From positions 1-62,697 of the forward strand of contig JAPLDF010000011.1 of NCBI GenBank assembly GCA_026391835.1: a stretch of DNA of 62,697 nt, in the 5' to 3' direction. This document shows, in pieces, positions 8,021-13,995 of this stretch; position 1 is the stretch's first letter, and every line of letters begins with the position of its first letter. Made by a program: the position numbers and the translations under genes. Origin of the DNA: Bacteroidota bacterium. Its GTDB lineage: Bacteria; Bacteroidota; Bacteroidia; Bacteroidales; FEN-979. The notes under the pieces are model-generated. The model did no database searches. It saw nothing but the letters and a program-made list of their open reading frames with translations, and was not told the origin of the DNA.

Positions 8021-8398
8021 ATGAACCATACGCTGATCTTTGCCATCATCTTCATCAACCTTGCCATGGTGCTTTATACGGTGGGCGTCTGGGCCGAACG
8101 CATCCGCAAAGAGCTGAAATGGTGGCATCTCTGGTTTTTCTGGTCGGGACTGGCTTGCGATACCATCGGCACCACGGCCATGGCCGAGATCGGCGGGGCG
8201 CTGTTCAAATTCAACCTCCACGGAATTACGGGGATGACCGCCATCGTGCTGATGCTGTTCCATTCAGTATGGGCCACAATGGTCCTTGTAAAAAAGGATG
8301 AACAAAGGATCCGGACCTTTCACAACTTCAGCATCGTGGTCTGGATCGTGTGGATGATCCCGATGATCGGGGGGATGCTGCTAGGGGCAAAAATTTAG
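8021..8398 (+). CDS. HsmA-like (TIGR03987-type) membrane protein
   Basis: 125 aa with four hydrophobic segments (IFAIIFINLAMVLYTVGVW, WHLWFFWSGLACDTIGTT, GITGMTAIVLMLFHSVWATM, IVVWIVWMIPMIGGMLLG). The pattern WAERIRKELKWWHLWFFWSG followed by a G-T-T-A-M helix is typical of the small HsmA/TIGR03987 family of inner-membrane proteins. I chose the ATG at 8021 rather than 7979 because the upstream 14 residues (TVNSPDPLLIPPA) are not family-like and the hydrophobic N-terminus begins at MNHTLIF. Stand-alone, convergent with the next gene (10-base gap). Two histidines within or near helices could bind heme or metal, but that is inference. Confidence 0.75.
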   Translation: MNHTLIFAIIFINLAMVLYTVGVWAERIRKELKWWHLWFFWSGLACDTIGTTAMAEIGGALFKFNLHGITGMTAIVLMLFHSVWATMVLVKKDEQRIRTFHNFSIVVWIVWMIPMIGGMLLGAKI

Positions 8399-8408
8399 CT
8401 TTCCCGGG

Positions 8409-8864
8409 TCAGCTGCCGGGTTGATCAGCGATAACCTGCTCGGCGATTTCAACGGCATCCTGCACGCATTTGTAGCAGGTTGTCTGGAACAGGTTGAGCT
8501 CTTCGATTTTCTTTAAATCGGCGGCATTGTTCATGTCGAGCCCCTGCAGCAGGTCCCTGCAGTTGAGGGAGCCGTTCTGCTTCTTAAAAGCGTCAAAGAA
8601 CTCGTTTGTTTTTTTATAGGTATTCACTTTTTTGGTGATATCGTCGCCTTTGGCCCTTCCGTACTTCATGCCCAGCACCATCAGCGCACCGGATACCGCC
8701 CCGCAGGTGAGTTGCCTGCGCCCCATTCCTCCGCCAAACGCGCAGGAGATCTTCAGGCAATCATCTTCCGAAAGATCAAAGTCCTCACTGAATGCAGCCA
8801 GGACAGCCTGTGAGCAGCTGAACCCCTGGGAGAACAAAGACATCGCTTTTTCCGACCGTGTCAT
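8409..8864 (-). CDS. C_GCAxxG_C_C family protein
   Basis: 151 aa. Contains the spaced cysteine pattern that names the family: FSCSQAVLAAF (C17), ISCAFGGGMGRRQLTCGAVSGAL (cut here by residue class: C41, then C54-G-A-V-S-G), CRDLLQG and TTCYKCVQDAVE near the C-terminus. These conserved cysteines suggest a metal- or cluster-binding redox protein; the biochemical role is not established to my knowledge. Stand-alone gene with a near-consensus -7 (CATCTTTG on the minus strand, 8888-8895) 23 bases upstream. Confidence 0.85.
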   Translation of the reverse strand: MTRSEKAMSLFSQGFSCSQAVLAAFSEDFDLSEDDCLKISCAFGGGMGRRQLTCGAVSGALMVLGMKYGRAKGDDITKKVNTYKKTNEFFDAFKKQNGSLNCRDLLQGLDMNNAADLKKIEELNLFQTTCYKCVQDAVEIAEQVIADQPGS

Positions 8865-8949
8865 AATATGGTTGTATTAAGATGATGCAAAGATGGGGAA
8901 AACCGGTGAGATGCGGCAAGGACAGGAGACACAATTTCGGGAAAATGGA

Positions 8950-8980
8950 TTGATTCCTTCTGGATTTCAGTTTACCTTTG
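8950..8980 (+). promoter_or_regulatory. Promoter of the flavodoxin gene
   Basis: TTG, 20 bases, TACCTTTG: full match to the Bacteroidota consensus with ideal spacing, 41 bases before the ATG at 9022. Confidence 0.7.
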
Positions 8981-9021
8981 TGCATCCATGCCGGGTTGAA
9001 CGCCTGAAAAATTAATTTCTG

Positions 9022-9537
9022 ATGAAATACCTAGTTACTTATTTGTCACACACAGGCAATACAAGGAAAGTTGCCGAGGCCATGTTTGACGCCCTGCCGG
9101 GGGAGAAGATCATCAAACCAATAGAGGAAGTCGTTACCCTCGACGGCTTTGACATCGCCTTTGTCGGATTCCCTGTGATGCAGTTTTCACCGCCGAGGGC
9201 CGCGCGGGAATTTCTGAAAAACCATGCGGCGGGTAAAAAAATCGCCGTGTTCGTGACCCATGCCATGCCCACCGGAAGCGACGACCTGGGGCAGCAGTCC
9301 ATGCTGGCAAAGGAGCTTGAAAAGTGCCGCTCAGCCTGCATAAAGAGCGACCTTCTTGGCCTTTTCCACTGCCAGGGCGAGCTTTCGGAGAAATCGGCCA
9401 ATGAACTTATGGCCAGCAACATCGCGATGCTGATGGAGTTCGCCGCCATGCGGCCGCTTACGGCTGGCCATCCCGACCAGGGTGAGTTGGAACTGGCAAG
9501 GAGCTTTGCGCTGGCGGTTGTTTCAGCTAGTTGTTAG
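9022..9537 (+). CDS. Flavodoxin-like protein
   Basis: 171 aa. The first strand and phosphate loop YLVTYLSHTGNTRKVAE (residues 3-19) fit the FMN phosphate-binding S/T-x-T-G-x-T loop. GFDIAFVGFPVMQFSPP (second loop) and KKIAVFVTHAMPTGSDD (third) complete a flavodoxin fold. It is expected to bind FMN and carry electrons in the cytosol. The stop overlaps the convergent metallopeptidase gene by four bases. Partner unknown; no reductase gene is adjacent. Confidence 0.82.
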   Translation: MKYLVTYLSHTGNTRKVAEAMFDALPGEKIIKPIEEVVTLDGFDIAFVGFPVMQFSPPRAAREFLKNHAAGKKIAVFVTHAMPTGSDDLGQQSMLAKELEKCRSACIKSDLLGLFHCQGELSEKSANELMASNIAMLMEFAAMRPLTAGHPDQGELELARSFALAVVSASC

Positions 9538-11222
9538 TTAACGAACTGTTTTGCGTAGTATTTCGCCGTCAGTTTTTCGCCGGTGGCTTTTTCGATCATC
9601 TCATTCCAGTACCAGCGGCTGCCTGGCATGAAGATCTTTGACCTCAGGTAGTCGCCCACCTCTTTTTTACCCGCAAAACTCTGGAATTTGTAGTCGTCCG
9701 ATTTAATGACATTGCCAACGATATGGTAATAAAGCTGGGAAGCCAGCAGTTCGCCGAGCAGGTAATTGTGGTAGTAGCAGGGGTAGGTGGCAATATGGAT
9801 TTTTGTGGCCCAGTCGGGTTCGTTGCGCCCTTCGGGGCGTTTCATCATCTGGTACTTCTCCACCAGGTCCCACCACAGCTTGTTAAGGTCCTGGTCGGGG
9901 TTTTTGTACATCTCTTTTTCGAACCGGTACATCACCTGTGCCCAGCGGCTGAACACCAGCTGTTCGAGGCGCAGTGTTTTGAAGCAATTTTCGGCTATCC
10001 TTGCCTTTTCTTCGTCGCTGATGCCTGCCACATCTTTCAGCCACTGGGGATTTGACGAAAACCGCCCGAAGATCATCGCGATGGCCTCGGTGGTGAAGGT
10101 ATGGGCCGGCTCGCGCAGGATGAACGGGAGGGAGGCATCGATGTTCTTATCGTACACGGCATGGCCAAATTCATGGAGCATGGTGTTCATCCAGTATTGA
10201 TTCGGCTTCACGTTGCAAAGCACCCTTACATCCCCGGCATTGTCGATATCGGTGCAGAAGGCATGCTGGTTTTTGCCGGGTTTTTCGTACAGGTCACTGT
10301 TTTTAAGCATGTCATCGACGGGAAGGCCGATGCCGGCGTAAAATTCAGACGTGAGTTTTTCAAGGTTTTTATCCTTGTAATATTTGTCAAGATCGACCTC
10401 GTAGATTTTCGGGGCTGCCTGGAAGAACCGGTTCTGGTAGTTCCACGGCCTCAGGTCATCCTTGCTTTTCATGCCGTAATATTTCACGAAATAGGTGTCG
10501 ATATCACCCTTTACCTCTGCAAAGGATTTACGGGTAAGGCTGTCGAGTTCGTCGAAAAGGCGGCTGATCTCCTTCGGGTCCTGGTCGCTCAGGGTAAGGC
10601 TCATCTCGTGGTAGGTTTTAAACCCAAGATCCTTTGCCACTTCATTGCGCAGTTTCACAAGTTTTTTCACATCATCCGCCACCACGGTGCCGATCTTTTT
10701 CTGGGCTTTCCAAACCTCTTCCTGGTAATTCACGTCTTTGGAACTGCTGAGAACTTCCTCCACGTCATTGTCCGACATCTTTTTACCCTTCACCTCCGTG
10801 CGGAAGTTGCCGTATTTTTGTTCAATCACCGTTCCCATGCGTACCATGGCGTTCAGTTTCCCCGTATCGGCCTTGGCCATGAGGAAGGCGCGGTAGAGGA
10901 CGTCAAGCTGGCGGTTCAGCAAACTGTCGGTAATCATGCCCGAAACCTTGATCTCCTCCAGCGTCTTCAGCGATGCCTTGTTTGAAAAGATCGCCATCAT
11001 CTGCAGGTTCAGGTCTTCAGCCTTTTTAAAGTCTTCAGGTTTGCCAGAAACGGCGGCATCCCACGAGGCCAGCGTCGACTGCTTGTACAGCGGAATGTAC
11101 ACCGAATCGTGTTTGCGGATAAAATCGGTAAGTGCTTTTTTCATTTTTTCCTGTTTGGAACTACAGCCCGTAACCAGCAATATTGCTGCAGCAAGGGCGA
11201 ATAAAAGTTTAATTGTTCTCAT
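9534..11222 (-). CDS. M3-like zinc metallopeptidase, lipoprotein
   Basis: 562 aa from the ATG at 11222. The N-terminus MRTIKLLFALAAAILLVTGC carries a lipobox (LVTGC) so the mature protein is lipid-anchored in the envelope. The zinc motif HEFGH lies at about residue 349 (TMLHEFGHAVYDKNID), with the third ligand likely the glutamate in TTEAIAMIFGR about 25 residues later. The long helical N-terminal half (DVEEVLSSSKDVNYQEEVWK, RNEVAKDLGFKTYHEMSL) is as in M2/M3 oligopeptidases. It probably degrades oligopeptides in the periplasm. The frame extends upstream to 11264 but that part is repeat sequence. cysS ends 55 bases upstream on the same strand, so read-through from cysS is possible. Confidence 0.83.
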   Translation of the reverse strand: MRTIKLLFALAAAILLVTGCSSKQEKMKKALTDFIRKHDSVYIPLYKQSTLASWDAAVSGKPEDFKKAEDLNLQMMAIFSNKASLKTLEEIKVSGMITDSLLNRQLDVLYRAFLMAKADTGKLNAMVRMGTVIEQKYGNFRTEVKGKKMSDNDVEEVLSSSKDVNYQEEVWKAQKKIGTVVADDVKKLVKLRNEVAKDLGFKTYHEMSLTLSDQDPKEISRLFDELDSLTRKSFAEVKGDIDTYFVKYYGMKSKDDLRPWNYQNRFFQAAPKIYEVDLDKYYKDKNLEKLTSEFYAGIGLPVDDMLKNSDLYEKPGKNQHAFCTDIDNAGDVRVLCNVKPNQYWMNTMLHEFGHAVYDKNIDASLPFILREPAHTFTTEAIAMIFGRFSSNPQWLKDVAGISDEEKARIAENCFKTLRLEQLVFSRWAQVMYRFEKEMYKNPDQDLNKLWWDLVEKYQMMKRPEGRNEPDWATKIHIATYPCYYHNYLLGELLASQLYYHIVGNVIKSDDYKFQSFAGKKEVGDYLRSKIFMPGSRWYWNEMIEKATGEKLTAKYYAKQFVN

Positions 11223-11245
11223 GGTAAAACGTCTTGGTTGATGAT

Positions 11246-11281
11246 TTCGATATTCGTTATTCATTATTCGATATTCATTAT
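11246..11281. repeat. TTCGATATTC(G)TTATTCA tandem repeat
   Basis: Two near-identical copies of TTCGATATTCGTTATTCA-type sequence fill most of the short cysS-peptidase gap and supply the cysS stop codon (TAA, minus strand 11280-11278). Low-complexity intergenic repeat of unknown role. Confidence 0.6.
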
Positions 11282-12801
11282 CCTACATCCCACGCCGTCC
11301 CATCCTTGCCGTCTTTCACCACGATCTGCAGTTTTTGCAGCGCATCCCTGATCTGGTCCGATGTTCCCCAGTCTTTGGTTTCGCGTGATTTCTGGCGGAT
11401 GGAGAGGACAAGTTGCATCAACCCGTCGAGCAATTCGCCCTGGTCGTTTGCTTTTTCATTCTTCAGTCCGAGGATATCGAACAGGAAGGTGTCAAAGATG
11501 TTTTTCAGCAGTTCCAGCTCCGGTGCCGTAAGGGTATCTTTCTTATCGGCCACCGTATTGATGATGCGCACCCCTTCAAACAGGCTTGCGATCACCATCG
11601 GACTGTTGAAATCATCATTCATTGCATTATAACAATCCCTTTGTATAGCAGCAATCCTCCCCTCTCCCCCCGGGACACTCCCCTCTCCCCCCGGGAGAGG
11701 GGCTGGGGGTGAGGGGTTTGAGGCCATGGGTGAGGGGCTAAGCTTCATCAACGTCTCATACCCCGCCACCAGTTTTTTCAACCCCTTCTCGGCCGCCTGC
11801 AACGCCTCGTTCGAGAAATCGACCGTGCTGCGGTAATGCGCCTGCAGGATAAAGAAACGTATGGTCATGGGGCTGTAAGCCTGCTGCAGTGAAGCATGCT
11901 TCCCGGTGAAGAACTCATCCAGCGTGATGAAATTCCCCAGCGATTTCCCCATCTTCTGGCCGTTGATGGTGATCATGTTGTTGTGCATCCAGTATTTCAC
12001 CGATTCGTGCCCGATGGCGGCCTGGCATTGCGCGATTTCCGATTCGTGATGCGGGAACAGGAGGTCCATGCCACCACCGTGGATGTCGAAATATTCGCCA
12101 AGGTACTTTGTGCTCATGGCCGAACATTCAAGGTGCCAGCCGGGGAACCCGTCGCCCCAGGGCGAAGGCCACCGCATGATGTGTTCCGGCTGTGCCTTTT
12201 TCCACAGGGCAAAATCGGCGGCATTGCGTTTTTCATCCTGCCCCTCCAGTGAGCGGGTGTTGGAGATCAGGTCTTCGAGGACCCTCCCCGAGAGTTTGCC
12301 GTAATCGTATGACTTGCTGTATTTTTCGACATCGAAGTAAACCGAGCCATTCACTTCATAGGCGTACCCGGCGTCCAGGATTTTTCCAACCATCACGATC
12401 TGCTCGATCATATGCCCGGAGGCCCGGGGCTCAATGCTTGGCCGCTTCACATTCAGGGCATCCATGAAAATGAAATAGCGGTCGGCATAATATTGGGCGA
12501 TCTCCATGGGCTCCACCTGTTCAACGCGCGCCTTGACGGCTATTTTATCTTCCCCTTCATCCAGGTCGGCCACGAGATGCCCGACATCGGTGATATTCCT
12601 GACGTACCTTACCTTATACTCCAGGTGCAGCAGGTAGCGGAAAACCAGGTCGAAGGTGATGGCCGGGCGGGCATGGCCAAGGTGCGGATCGCCATAAACA
12701 GTCGGCCCGCATACATACATGCCTGCAAATGGCGGGTTGATCGGTTCAAAAAGTTCCTTTTTGCGTGAAAGCGTATTGTGAATGAAAAGCTGGTTTTGCA
12801 T
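11278..12801 (-). CDS. cysS: Cysteinyl-tRNA synthetase with in-frame repeat insertion
   Basis: 507 aa; bacterial CysRS is normally near 460-490. It charges tRNA-Cys. Zinc ligand C31 ([17 protein letters not shown]) and the class I motif HLGH at residues 40-43 are intact. The second zinc cysteine is in WHLECSAMS with histidine ligands in [10 protein letters not shown], and the KMSKS loop is KMGKSLGNF. Residues about 353-382 are a proline/glycine-rich block ([20 protein letters not shown] and a second GGEG) encoded by the repeat at 11656-11742, inserted between the catalytic part and the C-terminal helical part where a surface loop is expected. The enzyme should still work. Promoter -7 at 12821-12828. 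Confidence 0.96.
   Translation of the reverse strand: MQNQLFIHNTLSRKKELFEPINPPFAGMYVCGPTVYGDPHLGHARPAITFDLVFRYLLHLEYKVRYVRNITDVGHLVADLDEGEDKIAVKARVEQVEPMEIAQYYADRYFIFMDALNVKRPSIEPRASGHMIEQIVMVGKILDAGYAYEVNGSVYFDVEKYSKSYDYGKLSGRVLEDLISNTRSLEGQDEKRNAADFALWKKAQPEHIMRWPSPWGDGFPGWHLECSAMSTKYLGEYFDIHGGGMDLLFPHHESEIAQCQAAIGHESVKYWMHNNMITINGQKMGKSLGNFITLDEFFTGKHASLQQAYSPMTIRFFILQAHYRSTVDFSNEALQAAEKGLKKLVAGYETLMKLSPSPMASNPSPPAPLPGGEGSVPGGEGRIAAIQRDCYNAMNDDFNSPMVIASLFEGVRIINTVADKKDTLTAPELELLKNIFDTFLFDILGLKNEKANDQGELLDGLMQLVLSIRQKSRETKDWGTSDQIRDALQKLQIVVKDGKDGTAWDVG
11656..11742. repeat. CCCTCACCCC/CTCCCGGGGGGAGAGGGG repeat inside cysS
   Basis: G/C-rich block with two copies of CTCTCCCCCCGGGA and the word CCCCTCACCC (minus strand). 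The core CTCTCCCCCCGGGAGAG is self-complementary. Related G/C-rich CTCCC/GGGAG blocks follow the adhesin genes at 43.7, 49.9 and 55.0 kb. Here it is translated in frame. Confidence 0.8.
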
Positions 12802-12820
12802 GGGATCTGAAATTCATTCG

Positions 12821-12828
12821 CAAAGGTA
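12821..12828 (-). promoter_or_regulatory. -7 box of cysS promoter
   Basis: Minus strand TACCTTTG, exact TAnnTTTG, 19 bases before the cysS ATG. The region where a -33 element would lie abuts the palindrome array at 12852-12934. Confidence 0.55.
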
Positions 12829-12851
12829 GAAAAAAATGAAAGTATTTTATT

Positions 12852-12934
12852 GTCGGGGCGGGTTCTTATGTCGGGGCGGATTCTTATGTCGGGGCGGATT
12901 CTTATGTCGGGGCGGGTTCTGAACCCGCCCCGAC
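12852..12934. repeat. REP-type array upstream of RAYT gene
   Basis: Three 18-base direct units (GTCGGGGCGGATTCTTAT or GGGTT variant) followed by one full palindrome (GTCGGGGCGGGTT-CTG-AACCCGCCCCGAC). It lies between the divergent cysS and RAYT genes. The 13-base arms are perfectly complementary and would form a strong hairpin. Confidence 0.9.
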
Positions 12935-13022
12935 AACGCAACAACGATAAAATACTTATTAACATCAATCTCACATTGTCTGTGTTCAGATGATAAAGCA
13001 GATAAATTAAATTGTTTGAAAA

Positions 13023-13616
13023 ATGGCACGTCTCAGCAACTATGATCCATCAAGGCATCATCGCCGTTCAATCCGGTTGAAAGGATATGATTACAGCAGT
13101 CCGGGGTTTTATTTTGTCACATTAAACACACATGCAGGGAAGAAAATATTCGGACAAGTTGTTGACGGGAAAATGATGCTGAATGATTTCGGGCAACTTG
13201 TTGATTTTACGTGGCATGATCTTCCCAATCACAACAGTAACATCCGGCTTGACCATTATGTAATCATGCCGGAACATTTTCATGGAATAATTGAATTAAC
13301 TGATGGAAACGTTCAGACTGATAATCGTGTTTGTCACCCACTCTCGGAAATCATCCGTCAATTTAAAACATTTTCGGCAAGGCGTATCAATATGCTTGCG
13401 CCAATGTCTGGGCGGGTTCAAAACCCGCCCAGACATCAAACTCCACCCATCCCACCCAAAGGGCGGGTTTTGAACCCGCCCAGACAAGAGCCCACGCCTA
13501 CCCCGTCGCAACCCGTATGGCAGCGGGATTATTATGAACAGATCATTCGGAACAGGTTGCATTTGGAAAGAGTCCGCCTGTATATTGATAATAATCCATC
13601 CAGGTATCGTCGATGA
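13023..13616 (+). CDS. REP-associated tyrosine transposase (RAYT, Y1_Tnp family)
   Basis: 197 aa, complete. The HUH motif is H85-F-H87 in YVIMPEHFHGII, and the likely catalytic tyrosine is Y170 or Y171 in WQRDYYEQIIRN, followed by the usual family ending (RLHLERVRLYIDNNPSRY). N-terminal RRSIRLKGYDYSSPGFYFVT is also typical. These single-domain relatives of IS200 transposases are thought to mobilise REP palindromes. This copy is flanked on both sides by GGGCGGGTT/AACCCGCCC palindromes and has two more inside its own reading frame (13406-13434 and 13461-13485), adding about 30 residues (SGRVQNPPRHQ, GRVLNPPRQ) between the HUH domain core and the tyrosine helix. Whether it remains active is unknown. 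Confidence 0.92.
   Translation: MARLSNYDPSRHHRRSIRLKGYDYSSPGFYFVTLNTHAGKKIFGQVVDGKMMLNDFGQLVDFTWHDLPNHNSNIRLDHYVIMPEHFHGIIELTDGNVQTDNRVCHPLSEIIRQFKTFSARRINMLAPMSGRVQNPPRHQTPPIPPKGRVLNPPRQEPTPTPSQPVWQRDYYEQIIRNRLHLERVRLYIDNNPSRYRR
13406..13434. repeat. REP palindrome inside RAYT gene (copy 1)
   Basis: GTCTGGGCGGGTT-CAA-AACCCGCCCAGAC: perfect 13-base arms. Differs from the flanking family in one paired position per arm (T/A instead of G/C), a compensatory change that keeps the hairpin. Translated as SGRVQNPPR. Confidence 0.92.
13461..13485. repeat. REP palindrome inside RAYT gene (copy 2)
   Basis: GGGCGGGTTTTGAACCCGCC then CAGAC; right arm matches copy 1 at 13406-13434. Translated as GRVLNPPRQ. 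Confidence 0.9.
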
Positions 13617-13645
13617 CCCCGTGTTGCAAATGGTTTTTTAACGGA

Positions 13646-13668
13646 GGGGCGGGTTCATAACCCGCCCC
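13646..13668. repeat. REP palindrome downstream of RAYT gene
   Basis: GGGGCGGGTT-CAT-AACCCGCCCC, perfect 10-base arms, 30 bases after the RAYT stop. Could also act as a transcription-ending or mRNA-stabilising hairpin. Confidence 0.9.
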
Positions 13669-13680
13669 AAATAATGACAA

Positions 13681-13883
13681 TGACAATCAATCCGCCCGAA
13701 TGTCGTCAATGACCATCAATCCGCCCAAATGTCGTCAATGACAATAAATCCGCCCAACTATCGTCAATGACAATAAATCCGCCCAAATGTCGTCAATGAC
13801 CATCAATCCGCCCAAATGTCGTCAATGACCATCAATCCGCCCAAATGTCGTCAATGACCATCAATCCGCCCGAATGTCGTCAA
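13681..13883. repeat. Minisatellite, 7 x 29 bases
   Basis: Exactly seven head-to-tail 29-base units (TGACCATCAATCCGCCC plus AAATGTCGTCAA) with one to four differences between units and no unique spacers, so it is not a CRISPR array. Each unit read on the minus strand contains GGGCGGATT, the same half-palindrome core as in the 12852-12934 array, suggesting origin by slippage of a decayed REP unit. The 13617-13995 gap contains no gene. Confidence 0.92.
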
Positions 13884-13918
13884 TGACATCCTGTTATGCT
13901 ATTGATTGTTTAAAAAAA

Positions 13919-13943
13919 GGGCGGGTTATGAACCCGCCCCGAC
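13919..13943. repeat. REP palindrome, distal copy
   Basis: GGGCGGGTT-ATG-AACCCGCCCCGAC, ends 52 bases before the stop codon end of the minus-strand BNR gene and marks the other edge of the REP nest. Confidence 0.9.
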
Positions 13944-13995
13944 AATAGAAAAACAATAAAACAGTTAGTTTGCGCAGTCAAAGACAGCACCTGTC

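Noticed and set aside
10101-10985. 294-codon plus-strand frame inside the metallopeptidase
   Set aside because: Antisense shadow of a gene with an intact HEFGH motif on the other strand.
12847-13029. 60-codon minus-strand frame with PPRHKN repeats
   Set aside because: It is just the REP array read as protein.
13681-13883. Regular 29-base repeats that could look like a CRISPR array
   Set aside because: Units are head to tail with no unique spacers and no cas genes lie nearby; it is a minisatellite.
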